Source: Sphingobacterium composti (GTDB taxonomy: Bacteria; Bacteroidota; Bacteroidia; Sphingobacteriales; Sphingobacteriaceae). Taken from it: 64,000 nucleotides of DNA. The notes below the pieces were generated by a model, which saw only the letters and a program-made list of their open reading frames with translations, had not been told where the DNA came from and searched no databases. Both the position numbers and the translations under genes were made by a program. The stretch spans positions 124,001 through 188,000 of the forward strand of contig NZ_WUQZ01000001.1 in assembly GCF_009829075.1 (NCBI RefSeq), written 5' to 3'. Positions 39,258 to 49,033 of the stretch are shown here, piece after piece. Each line of letters begins with the position of its first letter. Within the stretch, counting starts at the first letter, position 1.

Positions 39258-40739
39258 ATGAGAATATTAAATTTTAAAATTTTATCATTAACAGTTTTCG
39301 TTTTAGCTGTTATTGGGTGTGCCAACAATAGTTTTAAAAGCGATAATGTCCTTGTGATGGCAGGTAAAGATGTCATCAAAGATTCTATGCAATATTTACA
39401 AAATGATCGTATTAAGTTGGGAATAGATTTGAATCTAGGTGGAGCTGTTACTTTTCTTTCTGATCAAAAAAATGGTGGAGCCAATATGATCAACAGTTAC
39501 GATTGGGGCCGTCAGATACAAATGTCCTATTATTCTGGACCTTGGCCTTATATTGGTCCTAATGGAGAGACACCTACAACCGAATGGCAAGGCTTGGGAT
39601 GGAACCCCATTCAATCTGGAGATGCTGGAAATCATAGGTCCAAATTGATATCATTCGAGCGAAGAGGCGAAAATTCAATATTCGTACGCAGTATACCTAT
39701 GCAATGGCCGCACAAAACAGGTGTAGCCTGTGAGTGCGAGTTTCAAACACTTTATACCCTTGAGAATAATGTGATTACGATGGAAGCTACCATCGTCAAT
39801 AATCGTAGTGATACGACGCAATATCGAGCTTGCTCGCAAGAGATGCCTGCAATATACACTAATGGAGCCTGGTATCAAGTTGTTAGTTATCTTGGAGATA
39901 AGCCTTTCAAAGATCAACCGACCACTATCATCATCGATAAAAATGATCGAAAAGGATGGCCTTGGGTTAACTTTTATACACCTGAAAATTGGGTAGCACT
40001 CCTAGATGACAGCGGTTTAGGTATCGGAGTTATCCAACCAAATATCATGAGATTCAATGCAGGCTTTCATCCAAATGATATGACCAAAGGTTTTGGAGGA
40101 GAGAAGGATGGACAGACAGGTCATATAGCACCCATTGGTACACAGATATTGGATCATAACATCACCTGGAGATATAAGACATTTTTCGTTTTGGGAAATA
40201 TAAATGATATTCGCTCTTATGCCAAAGATCATTCTAATACCAAAGAGCATCCATCATGGGATTTCAACAAAACTAGGGATATGTGGTATTATGAAGGAGA
40301 ATGTAAGGACACGGGTTTTCCGATTCGAGGTGGATTAAATATTTCTTTTCAAAAGGGAGCAAAGTTAGTTAGCCCTATCACATTTTGGGAAGCAGAAGAA
40401 AATCCATATTTAGAATTTGAGGCAAGTTTCAATGGAATATCTACAGAGATGGAGATTGTTGTCGAGATACAGCCTATGGCCAAATCGGATCTTACTGATT
40501 GGTTAAATTGGTCTGAGGGTGATAAAAATGTCGATGAAGAGCGCAAGAACAAATCGACGACATTTCCTAATTCACCTATTTTAAAATCCACACATAAGAT
40601 TAATATCAATGGTAAAAATCAAAAATATAAAATTAATCTCTCTGACATGCCCAATTACAAAGGTGCAATGAAAAGTTTGAGAATTGAATTGCTGGAACAA
40701 GGTCAAGGCATTGTAAAAAATATTAAACTTATTAAATAA
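39258..40739 (+). CDS. Lipoprotein of unknown family, beta-rich
   Basis: A 493-residue exported protein; lipobox AVIGC puts Cys at about 21. No family is recognised with confidence. The sequence is beta-rich with conserved-looking blocks GGAVTFLSDQKNGGANMIN, SYDWGRQIQMSYYSGP, WQGLGWNPIQSGDAGNH and ITWRYKTFFVLGN. The first part (about 50-330) is suggestive of a galactose-mutarotase-like supersandwich seen in several lyases and hydrolases; the last 150 residues may be a separate sandwich. Its place after two SusC/SusD pairs and before other glycan enzymes points to carbohydrate binding or cleavage. Activity unknown. Confidence 0.8.
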   Translation: MRILNFKILSLTVFVLAVIGCANNSFKSDNVLVMAGKDVIKDSMQYLQNDRIKLGIDLNLGGAVTFLSDQKNGGANMINSYDWGRQIQMSYYSGPWPYIGPNGETPTTEWQGLGWNPIQSGDAGNHRSKLISFERRGENSIFVRSIPMQWPHKTGVACECEFQTLYTLENNVITMEATIVNNRSDTTQYRACSQEMPAIYTNGAWYQVVSYLGDKPFKDQPTTIIIDKNDRKGWPWVNFYTPENWVALLDDSGLGIGVIQPNIMRFNAGFHPNDMTKGFGGEKDGQTGHIAPIGTQILDHNITWRYKTFFVLGNINDIRSYAKDHSNTKEHPSWDFNKTRDMWYYEGECKDTGFPIRGGLNISFQKGAKLVSPITFWEAEENPYLEFEASFNGISTEMEIVVEIQPMAKSDLTDWLNWSEGDKNVDEERKNKSTTFPNSPILKSTHKININGKNQKYKINLSDMPNYKGAMKSLRIELLEQGQGIVKNIKLIK

Positions 40740-40789
40740 CATATACAGAATGGAATTCATTTTATATCTGATAATAAACAAATCAGCTC

Positions 40790-42253
40790 ATGTATAGATT
40801 GCCTATGCTTATTGGACTGTTCCTATCTATTTCATTAACCTATGCGTGTATGGCTAAGAAGACCTCAAACGCTACTACAGATCACGGTATAGAAGTAGAG
40901 TATCCCAACCTTTTTCAATTAGAAAAAGGTTGGGATATATACGATGGGGGAGGTTATCGCTACGGACCATCTATCATGGTTGATGATGATGGTACCATCC
41001 ATGCTTGGTTTGCTGCACCTGGGGGCATTCATGGAATGGATCAGCTCCATTTTAATGAAGAGCATGCAGAAGTTCCAGTGCCAATTCGAGGTAATTCCGT
41101 TGTTGCTCAACAATTTCACAGCGATCAAGATTTTTATGGTTTAGCCGTTAGGTGTCCAAACTGGAATTCGGATGCAAGTAGCATCAGCTTGAGTATCTTC
41201 AAATGGAATAAGGACTACGCAACTAGCCTTTCCTCAGCACCAATTATAACGAAAAGATTTCATCATTATATTGATAATCAGAATGTTATTTTGAATAGTG
41301 ATAGGAAATTTTCAGCTGGAGACTATCTGTGGGTACTGGATGCACCAGAAGGAACGGCGGGAGTCTGGGCTCGAGAAGGCACTTATGCTGGAGTCCAATC
41401 GTATGTAAATGGTAAATCTATTGATCAAGTTTTTGAATCTTTTTTAATGTTTAATCAGAGTAATGCGGAAACCTATTGGGACCAAGTAGCATACAAAAAA
41501 AGTAATGATCAAGGGAAAACTTGGACTCCAGAGAAAATGGTATTAAAACCTACAGAGGGTACACGGGATCAATTTTCTATCTGTGATCCTGCTGTAGTGA
41601 AAATCGGTAAATATTATTACTTAGGTTATACTTCTACCGAAGACATCCGCATGATTTTTAATCATGCTTACATCGCTCGGTCATTATCGGTTGTAGGTCC
41701 ATGGGAAAAATGGGATGGTAAAGATTGGGGTACACATCCGCAGCCTATTGTCACGTTTACTGGAGATAAAGACGCTTGGGGAGCAGGTGAACCATCGATG
41801 GTCGTGAGAAATGACAGCTTATTTTTTTACTACACATGGCGAGACAAAGACAAGCACGAGACTCGTGTAGCTGTAGCAGATGCCAAATTGGAAAATTGGC
41901 CTGCTACACTCCAATATCAAGGTATAGCAGTAAATCAAACTAATATCAAAAGTGCTGATCATGCCGATGTAAAATATAGGCCCGACTTAAAGAAGTTTCA
42001 ATTAATACATACCGCATCACGATTTCAAGAGAATAGCCGACTGATGTTATGGGAATCAGTTGATGGTCTTCATTTTCAAAAAGTAGCCGATATCAAAGAG
42101 TTTTCAGCGCCTTACTTACACAATTGTGGTTGGAGTGGCGACGCATTAGGCCATCAAGATCCTAATAAACCTCAATATGTAGCCTATGCTTATGGTCAGG
42201 ATTGGGGTAATTGGAAAACAAGTTGGCACCACATTATTTATGTAAAGAAATAA
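40790..42253 (+). CDS. Predicted five-bladed beta-propeller lipoprotein (GH43/sialidase-like)
   Basis: A 487-residue exported protein with a lipobox (LTYAC, Cys20). Repeated strand patterns fit a beta-propeller: YGPSIMVDDDGTIHAWFAAPGG (acidic residue on the first blade), an Asp-box-like SNDQGKTWTPE, SICDPAVVKIGKYYYLGYTS, GAGEPSMVVRNDSLFFYYTWRD and KYRPDLKKFQLIHTAS. The DPAVV and GEPSM segments are reminiscent of GH43/GH32-type active-site blades (Asp and Glu). I cannot assign a family or a substrate. It ends 5 bases before the next gene, so coupling with the TIM-barrel enzyme is likely. Confidence 0.78.
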   Translation: MYRLPMLIGLFLSISLTYACMAKKTSNATTDHGIEVEYPNLFQLEKGWDIYDGGGYRYGPSIMVDDDGTIHAWFAAPGGIHGMDQLHFNEEHAEVPVPIRGNSVVAQQFHSDQDFYGLAVRCPNWNSDASSISLSIFKWNKDYATSLSSAPIITKRFHHYIDNQNVILNSDRKFSAGDYLWVLDAPEGTAGVWAREGTYAGVQSYVNGKSIDQVFESFLMFNQSNAETYWDQVAYKKSNDQGKTWTPEKMVLKPTEGTRDQFSICDPAVVKIGKYYYLGYTSTEDIRMIFNHAYIARSLSVVGPWEKWDGKDWGTHPQPIVTFTGDKDAWGAGEPSMVVRNDSLFFYYTWRDKDKHETRVAVADAKLENWPATLQYQGIAVNQTNIKSADHADVKYRPDLKKFQLIHTASRFQENSRLMLWESVDGLHFQKVADIKEFSAPYLHNCGWSGDALGHQDPNKPQYVAYAYGQDWGNWKTSWHHIIYVKK

Positions 42254-42258
42254 TAATT

Positions 42259-44073
42259 ATGATAAAGAGGAGCTTATTAGCGATATTATTGTTATTCATG
42301 GTTATTTTGCCATCTGCTAGGTCACAAATTCATAATGATGTCAATCCTGATAGTTGGGCAGCAACTGACGCCTTGGGACGAACTATATTACAAGATCCTA
42401 CCAAACACCCTCTGCGCAAAGACAAATTGGTTGCTATGTTTTATTGGACTTGGCACCAAGGAAATGATGATAAAAATTACCAAAATAAGAATGTTACAGA
42501 AATCTTAAGAAACCATCCCGAAGCGTTGAAAGATTATAACCATTCTGCTTGGGGATCTAAAAAACCTGGTTTTTTCTTCTGGGAACAGCCCCTGTTGGGC
42601 TATTATAAAACCACCGATAAATGGGTATTGAGAAAACATGCTGAAATGCTAGCAGATGCCAAAGTAGATGTCGTTTTTTTTGATTGTACCAATGGATCTT
42701 TTTTATGGCGAGAATCTTACGAAGCTTTATTGGAAACGTGGGCGCAAGCTAAATTGGATGGTGTGAATGTGCCAAAAATTGCATTTATGCTACCATTTGG
42801 TCCGGTGGATAACAGCTTAGTATCACTACGAGAGTTGTACAAACACCTTTACAAGGTCAAAAAACACCAAGACTTATGGTTTTATTGGAAGGGTAAACCA
42901 GGTATCATGGCATATCCAGATAATCTCACCAATGATCCTGTGGATAAAGAGATTCGAGATTTTTTTACTTTTCGTCCTGGACAGCCCGATTATGTAGATG
43001 GCCCTACGCGCCATGATCAATGGGCATGGTTAGAAAATTATCCTCAGAATGGTTATGTAAGGGATGCGAATGGAAAGTATGAGCAGGTGGCTGTAGGAGT
43101 AGCACAAAATGCAAGTCCTGAAACAAATGGTCATTGTTCAGCTTTTAATCTACCAGGAGCGCAAGGCCGAAGTTTCAGTTTCAGGAATGGCTTTGATCCT
43201 AGGATCGATGGATATTTATATGGGTGGAATTTTCAAGAACAATGGGATCGTGCATTTGAACTAGATCCAGAATTAGTATTCGTTACAGGATTCAATGAGT
43301 TTATTGCTGGACAATGGTTGCCAAAGCATGGTTGGACAGGTGATCCATTTTCCTTTGTTGACCAGTTTGACTGGGATCGTAGTAGAGATATCGAGCCTAA
43401 TAAAGGCTGGGGAGATAAAGGTGATGTGTATTATATGCAGTTGATTGATAATGTAAGGAAATTCAAAGGAATGCAGTCTTCGCAGCATGTATCCGCTTCG
43501 ATGACTATAAATCTTGGAAATGACAAAGCGTGGGAACATGTGTCGCCTTACTATAAACATTACAAAGGCAATACTTTTCATAGAAATCATGAAGGTAGGT
43601 ACGATCAGCATTACACAAATACCACGGGACGCAACGATCTCGTAGGAGCTAAAGTAGCTCGTGACGATGCTAATGTATATTTTTATGTCGAGACGAATAA
43701 TACCATCAGTCCATCGACCGACCGCAATTGGATGCTCCTATTTCTGGATACGGATCGCAGTAAATCTTCTGGGTGGAATGGTTACGATTATGTAATCAAT
43801 AGGATCAATCCTAAAAATGGCAAAGCGATTCTTGAGCGTAACGTAGGAAATCGTTGGGAATGGGAAATAGTTGCCGAATTTCCTTTCGTGGTGCGTAATA
43901 ATAAACTAGAAATTGCTATTTCGCGTAGTGCATTAAACTTGTTAAATAAAACACTTGATTTTGAATTTAAGTGGAGTGATAATATGCAAGAAAATGGCAA
44001 TATTATGGATTTCTATGTGAATGGAGATGTAGCACCAGGAGGACGATTTAATTTTATTTATACGACCAATTAA
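42259..44073 (+). CDS. GH71/99-like TIM-barrel protein with C-terminal CBM9-like domain (copy 1)
   Basis: A 604-residue exported protein. The start at 42259 gives a signal peptide (KRSLLAILLLFMVILPSARS); an earlier in-frame ATG at 42211 lies inside the previous gene and adds sixteen non-signal residues. The barrel has KLVAMFYWTWHQGN, FFFWEQPLLGYY, AKVDVVFFDCTNG and TGFNEFIAGQW (Glu at about 347). NE(W/F) resembles the catalytic NEWHE of GH99, but the second Glu is replaced here. Residues about 440-604 form a CBM9/DOMON-like domain (VARDDANVYFYVETNN, LLFLDTDRSKSSGWNGYDY). It is paralogous to the next gene. Substrate unknown. Confidence 0.82.
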   Translation: MIKRSLLAILLLFMVILPSARSQIHNDVNPDSWAATDALGRTILQDPTKHPLRKDKLVAMFYWTWHQGNDDKNYQNKNVTEILRNHPEALKDYNHSAWGSKKPGFFFWEQPLLGYYKTTDKWVLRKHAEMLADAKVDVVFFDCTNGSFLWRESYEALLETWAQAKLDGVNVPKIAFMLPFGPVDNSLVSLRELYKHLYKVKKHQDLWFYWKGKPGIMAYPDNLTNDPVDKEIRDFFTFRPGQPDYVDGPTRHDQWAWLENYPQNGYVRDANGKYEQVAVGVAQNASPETNGHCSAFNLPGAQGRSFSFRNGFDPRIDGYLYGWNFQEQWDRAFELDPELVFVTGFNEFIAGQWLPKHGWTGDPFSFVDQFDWDRSRDIEPNKGWGDKGDVYYMQLIDNVRKFKGMQSSQHVSASMTINLGNDKAWEHVSPYYKHYKGNTFHRNHEGRYDQHYTNTTGRNDLVGAKVARDDANVYFYVETNNTISPSTDRNWMLLFLDTDRSKSSGWNGYDYVINRINPKNGKAILERNVGNRWEWEIVAEFPFVVRNNKLEIAISRSALNLLNKTLDFEFKWSDNMQENGNIMDFYVNGDVAPGGRFNFIYTTN

Positions 44074-44176
44074 TCTGTTTAAATTAAAAAGAGCTGTTGT
44101 TATTAAACATGTGAAGCACCTCATTTTTTAAATTAAAATTATAAAGCAGTTCTCAACTCATAAAATTTGAAAATGA

Positions 44177-44207
44177 ATATGCAAACATGAGTCAACTGAT
44201 TGCATAT
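44177..44207. promoter_or_regulatory. Inverted repeat between the two TIM-barrel genes
   Basis: ATATGCAA (44177-44184) and TTGCATAT (44200-44207) are perfectly complementary around 15 bases. It lies in the largest gap (236 bases) of the locus and could be an operator or weak hairpin. No consensus promoter was found beside it. Confidence 0.35.
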
Positions 44208-44309
44208 CTTTTAGTTATTTTAAAATAATCTAGTGGGATAATTTTAAATCATAATTCCTACTTGAAAAAAATTATAAATGCCTTTGATTTGGCTAATACA
44301 TTTGATACT

Positions 44310-46049
44310 ATGAAAAAGTATATACTATTATTAATTATTTGCGGGTCTTATTTTTATGGATATTCACAAAATATTGGAGGTATAGATGGTTTGGGCCGCA
44401 AAATACCGCAGCAAACTGAAGTAGGCAAACCAAAATTGAATAAGACCGTAGCTATTTTTTATTTTTTGTGGCAAGGTGATGCGGCTTCACCGACCTCGGA
44501 GGATGTCTACGATTTGTCTAAATTATGGGAAACTTCGCCTTCGACATTCGAAGATTTTAATCATAAAGGCTGGGGTGGTGGAGCTGGTAGAGAGGGAAAG
44601 TATTATTTCTGGGGAGAGCCAGTCTGGGGATATTATGCAGGTACGGATTATTGGGTCCATTTAAAAAACATGCAATTGCTCACCGATGCTGGAGTTGACA
44701 TCTTGGTATTGGATGCGACTAATCATTTGACCTATCCCAAACAGGCAGAAGCACTACTCAAAGCAATTAAAAACGTAAGAGCTCAACGTGGCCACGCGCC
44801 TAAAGTAGTATTCTATACCAACACATTATCGGGATCAGCTATGCAAATTATTTATGACAATGTATACAAAGAAGGAGGTTCACTCAGAGATCCCGAGTCT
44901 TGGCATTATCTAGATGGAAAACCATTGATTATCGGTCGTTCAAAAGAAGCTGTAGGCAAAGATTACGAATCATTTTTCACCATCCGGGAGTCGCAATGGC
45001 CTAATGAGCCTCAGGTCGAAAATGGTTGGCCATGGATTTCTTTCACACGACCAGCAAAAGTTCACTATACTTCTGACGGAAAGGCAGAGATTATCAATGT
45101 TTCGGCCTCTCAACATCCTAATTTGGATGCTTCCATGGGTGGGTCAGCTTTTTACGGCGCTACTGGAAATTGGGGTAGAAGCTATCGTAATGGAAGCCCT
45201 GGAGATCCTAAAAAGGATATTAAATATGGCTATAACATACAAGAACAATGGGATGATGCCCTACAACATGATCTACCATATGTATTTATTACAGGTTGGA
45301 ACGAATGGATTGCTGGCAAATGGAAACGCACTTCTGGTAACCTTAATCAGGCACATTTTGTCGATCAGGCTAATGGAGAATACAGCAGAGATATTGAGCC
45401 GACTTATACCGATGGGTTAGAGGATCATTATTATATGCAAATGATTAGTAACATCAGAAAGTACAAAGGGATCGATAGTCTACAGGTACTTAGCGCCCCC
45501 AAATCCATTAAATTTTTTGATGATTGGAAGTCCGTTCTACCAGAATACAAAGACTATGTGGGAGATATCGTACATAGAGATCACCCTAGTGGTTTGTCAA
45601 GACCCAAGACTTCTTATACAAATACGACTGGTCGCAATGATATTAAAAGTATGAAAGTTGCAAGAGATGCTTCAAACATTTACTTCTATGTGGAGACGAT
45701 GAACCCAATAACAGCTAAAACTCACGATGACTGGATGACACTTTGGATCAACACCGATCTTACAGAAAAGACAGGATGGAATGGCTATCAATATCGAATC
45801 AATCACAGCGATTATTTGCAACAATATGTTAATAATGAGTGGATCAATATGGTAAAAGTAAATCGTAAATCTGAAGGTTCAAAAATGGTGATTCAATTTA
45901 AGTTAAAAGACATAGGGTTAAAATCTAATGATCTTCATTTTGAATTTAAATGGACAGATAATGCTACAGGAAATGAGATCTTGGATTGGTATAAAAATGG
46001 CGATGTCGCACCAAATGGAAGATTAAATTATATTGTTAAATCCAATTGA
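44310..46049 (+). CDS. GH71/99-like TIM-barrel protein with C-terminal CBM9-like domain (copy 2)
   Basis: A 579-residue exported paralogue of the preceding gene. The start at 44310 begins a good signal peptide (KKYILLLIICGSYFYGYSQ); the ATG at 44262 would add sixteen residues without signal character. Shared blocks are KTVAIFYFLWQGD, YYFWGEPVWGYYAG, AGVDILVLDATNH and TGWNEWIAGKW (Glu at about 332), then the C-terminal VARDASNIYFYVETMN and LWINTDLTEKTGWNGYQY. As in copy 1, the GH99 acid/base position after NEW is not Glu. The pair probably arose by duplication and diverged for different linkages or sites of one glycan. Confidence 0.82.
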   Translation: MKKYILLLIICGSYFYGYSQNIGGIDGLGRKIPQQTEVGKPKLNKTVAIFYFLWQGDAASPTSEDVYDLSKLWETSPSTFEDFNHKGWGGGAGREGKYYFWGEPVWGYYAGTDYWVHLKNMQLLTDAGVDILVLDATNHLTYPKQAEALLKAIKNVRAQRGHAPKVVFYTNTLSGSAMQIIYDNVYKEGGSLRDPESWHYLDGKPLIIGRSKEAVGKDYESFFTIRESQWPNEPQVENGWPWISFTRPAKVHYTSDGKAEIINVSASQHPNLDASMGGSAFYGATGNWGRSYRNGSPGDPKKDIKYGYNIQEQWDDALQHDLPYVFITGWNEWIAGKWKRTSGNLNQAHFVDQANGEYSRDIEPTYTDGLEDHYYMQMISNIRKYKGIDSLQVLSAPKSIKFFDDWKSVLPEYKDYVGDIVHRDHPSGLSRPKTSYTNTTGRNDIKSMKVARDASNIYFYVETMNPITAKTHDDWMTLWINTDLTEKTGWNGYQYRINHSDYLQQYVNNEWINMVKVNRKSEGSKMVIQFKLKDIGLKSNDLHFEFKWTDNATGNEILDWYKNGDVAPNGRLNYIVKSN

Positions 46050-46178
46050 ATTGGTTGATAATATGTTTATTAAGGCTAAGTTTTAGTGCTGTCTAATATC
46101 TGCGTATACAATACACAGCTATTTATAGCTTATAATTCAATTATCGTATACTTATTTTACAACTAGATCTTCTAGACT

Positions 46179-48959
46179 ATGAAAATTATAAAACTTTCAT
46201 CTTGGTTTTTGCTCTTTATCTGGAATCTTCTTTCCATTTCTTTTGCTAGTTCACCAATTCTACCGACTCAGCTTCAAATAGAATATCTAACTAATCCAAT
46301 CGGCTTGGATGTAAAGAAACCGCGATTCAGCTGGATTCTTGAATCTAAAAGATTAAACTATTATGGAGGCGCTCAAAATGCATATAGAATATTAGTCGCG
46401 TCCTCTCCAAAATTACTTAAAGCAGGAAAATCTGATCTTTGGGACTCGCAATGGGTATCTTCTAGTCAAATGAGTCAAATTGAATATAATGGAGCACCTC
46501 TTTTTTCAGATAAAACATATTATTGGACTGTTGCGATAAAGGATGAAAAGAATAAGATTTCGGATTGGGGTAAACCTAATTATTGGACCACAGGATTATT
46601 AGAGGATAACCTTTGGAACGCTAAATGGATCGGAGGTAATGAAGTGTTTGATCCTAAGCAAGAAGATTGTAATATTTCAGATCCTTGGCTGCGTAAAACT
46701 TTTGATTTGAACTTTGTTCCTAAACAAGCAAATATTTATGTGGCTTCGATAGGTTTTCATGAAATCTATGTGAATGGTAAGCGAATTGGTGAAGAGGTGA
46801 TGGCACCTGCAGTTTCCGATCATACCAAACGAGCGCGCTATGTTGTCTATGATATTGCTCCATATTTGATGCAAGGAAAGAATGTCATTGCGCTTTGGTT
46901 GGGAACATCGTGGTCTATATTTCCTGCATATGTTTTGGATAATTCAAGACCACTAACACCTATGGTAGCTGCACAAGTTGATTTTTATCAAGATCCTGCA
47001 GACACAAAACCTAGACAGACAGTTATTACTGATGAGTCATGGAAGATTAAGGATTCACCAAACAAATTATTAGGTATATGGTATTTTCATCGTATGGGGG
47101 GAGAAATATGGGACGATCGGCAATCGATTGAAAATTGGAATTTACTGTCTTATGATGATAAGGAGTGGAATGATGCGACAGTTTACAATCAAGACTTGAA
47201 AATATCAGCTCAAAATACCAAAGGAAACAAAATATATGAAGCCATAAAACCTATTGCAATCGAAGAACGCGCTGATGGAAGTTTTCGCGTAGATATGGGG
47301 GTAAATTTCGCGGGTTGGACAGAGGTTAAATTGTGCGGAAATGAAGGCGATCGTATTGATTTTTATTATTCTGAACGTGAACAAGAGGATATGACTTTTG
47401 GATTGCGGAGTGCTTTTATCTTAGGTAAATCAGGTAGGGGTGTTTTTAAAAACAGATTCAACTACAGTTCAGGGCGTTGGATTACGATCAAAGGGTTGAA
47501 GTATAAACCTTCTTTAGAGGATATTCAAGGATGGCTTATCCATTCTGATTATGATGAGGTTGCTTCATTTGTGAGTTCTGATTCGCTTCAGAATTGGATA
47601 TACGATCGTATTAAGTGGACATTTAGAAATTTATCTTTAGGGGGATTTATCGTGGATTGTCCGCAGCGGGAACGTATGGGATATGGTGGAGATGCTCATG
47701 CTACAAGCGAAACAGGGATGCTCAATTTCGATTTAGGATCATTCTATACTAAATGGATGCAAGACTGGAGAGATGTACAAGGTACAGAGCCTATGGTGGG
47801 CAATATGCATGATCCGAATTATGCACGTAAAGAAGTTACATCTGGACGTATTTTTAACAACGGAATTTTGCCACATACCGCACCTACATATTGGGGAGGA
47901 GGAGGTCCTGCTTGGGGTGGAATAGTCGTTACATTACCTTGGTTTATGTATCAACAATATGGAGACACAAGAGTTCTTGCCGACAACTATGCCCTAATAA
48001 AAGGTTGGTTGTCATTTTTAAATTCTCATGTCGAAAATGATTTAATGAAGCGTTTTGGTGGGCAATGGGATTTCCTAGGGGATTGGCTTTGGCCTAATGC
48101 TACCGCTGAAGGCATGAATAATGATAAGGATGAAACCTTGTGTCTAAATAATACGTATCGTGTATTCAATTTAAGAACTGCTGCAAAAATAGCTCGAGTA
48201 ATAGGAGATGTTGCTCAGGCAGAATTATGGGAAGAAAAAGCAGACAGATCAAGTGAAGCTATAAACAAAAGATTTTATAATAAGCAATTAAACATTTATT
48301 CAGACGGTTCTATGGCAAATTTGGCTTCTGCTTTATTGGCAGAAGTTGTTCCTCTCGCTGATCGTGGTAAGATAATGCAAAGTCTTGAAAAGGAAATCTT
48401 GACAAATAGAAAAGGTCATATTCATGCTGGCATTACTGGTGGAGCTTTGTTATTTAAATTGTTAAGAGATACCAGAAGAAATGATTTAATATACAGTATG
48501 ACATCAAAATCAACCTATCCAAGTTGGGGGTATATGAAAGAAAATGGTGCAACAACAATTTGGGAAATGTGGGAAAAGGATTTACCAGGTCTCTCCTTAC
48601 TTCATAGCTCATACTTGTATCCAGGCGCATGGTACATTGATGGCGTTTTAGGAATAAAAAGAGATTTACCTGGTTTTAAGCAATTTATTATCGAACCTCC
48701 AACTCGTTTGGAGACTGACTTGAAATGGGCTGAAGGAATTTATAATTCACCAGTTGGGCAAATTGAGTCAAAATGGCATAGAGCAGGAGAACAATTTATG
48801 CTTACTATTAATGTACCTATTAATAGTATTTGTTTATTAAAGTTAGATGTACAAGACGCACAGATTGTAAAAGAGAAAAAGGACATAGTAACAAAAGTGG
48901 GTATGGAAGGTAAAAAGGTCATATTTAAACTTATTCCGGGTAGATATGAATTCTTGTAA
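46179..48959 (+). CDS. Alpha-L-rhamnosidase, GH78 (copy 1)
   Basis: A 926-residue exported enzyme that releases terminal alpha-L-rhamnose. There is a signal peptide ending SFASS (about 25). An N-terminal Fn3-like domain (LQIEYLTNPIGLDVKKPRFSW) and the rhamnosidase N domain (ASIGFHEIYVNGKRIG) precede the (alpha/alpha)6 barrel. The barrel motif reads DCPQRERMGYGGDAHA (about 492-507), one residue shorter than the usual DCPQRDERLGWTGDAQ. The second catalytic Glu is in NGATTIWEMWE. A C-terminal beta domain closes it. It is the first of three rhamnosidases in a row. Confidence 0.92.
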   Translation: MKIIKLSSWFLLFIWNLLSISFASSPILPTQLQIEYLTNPIGLDVKKPRFSWILESKRLNYYGGAQNAYRILVASSPKLLKAGKSDLWDSQWVSSSQMSQIEYNGAPLFSDKTYYWTVAIKDEKNKISDWGKPNYWTTGLLEDNLWNAKWIGGNEVFDPKQEDCNISDPWLRKTFDLNFVPKQANIYVASIGFHEIYVNGKRIGEEVMAPAVSDHTKRARYVVYDIAPYLMQGKNVIALWLGTSWSIFPAYVLDNSRPLTPMVAAQVDFYQDPADTKPRQTVITDESWKIKDSPNKLLGIWYFHRMGGEIWDDRQSIENWNLLSYDDKEWNDATVYNQDLKISAQNTKGNKIYEAIKPIAIEERADGSFRVDMGVNFAGWTEVKLCGNEGDRIDFYYSEREQEDMTFGLRSAFILGKSGRGVFKNRFNYSSGRWITIKGLKYKPSLEDIQGWLIHSDYDEVASFVSSDSLQNWIYDRIKWTFRNLSLGGFIVDCPQRERMGYGGDAHATSETGMLNFDLGSFYTKWMQDWRDVQGTEPMVGNMHDPNYARKEVTSGRIFNNGILPHTAPTYWGGGGPAWGGIVVTLPWFMYQQYGDTRVLADNYALIKGWLSFLNSHVENDLMKRFGGQWDFLGDWLWPNATAEGMNNDKDETLCLNNTYRVFNLRTAAKIARVIGDVAQAELWEEKADRSSEAINKRFYNKQLNIYSDGSMANLASALLAEVVPLADRGKIMQSLEKEILTNRKGHIHAGITGGALLFKLLRDTRRNDLIYSMTSKSTYPSWGYMKENGATTIWEMWEKDLPGLSLLHSSYLYPGAWYIDGVLGIKRDLPGFKQFIIEPPTRLETDLKWAEGIYNSPVGQIESKWHRAGEQFMLTINVPINSICLLKLDVQDAQIVKEKKDIVTKVGMEGKKVIFKLIPGRYEFL

Positions 48960-49033
48960 TCTACAATGAAAGGATAGTGCAGGATAGTAAGCCTAATATT
49001 ATTTTTTAAATTAGGCTTGTAATTAATTATAAT

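Noticed and set aside
42211..42258. Upstream in-frame start for the first TIM-barrel protein
   Set aside because: It overlaps the end of the previous gene and would bury the signal peptide behind sixteen residues.
45004..45420. Open frame of 138 codons on the plus strand in a second reading frame of the second TIM-barrel gene
   Set aside because: It has no start context or domain, and overlaps a conserved catalytic region in the true frame.
46117..46130. AGCTAT/ATAGCT palindrome upstream of the first GH78 gene
   Set aside because: The loop would be only two bases and there is no promoter beside it; likely chance in AT-rich DNA.
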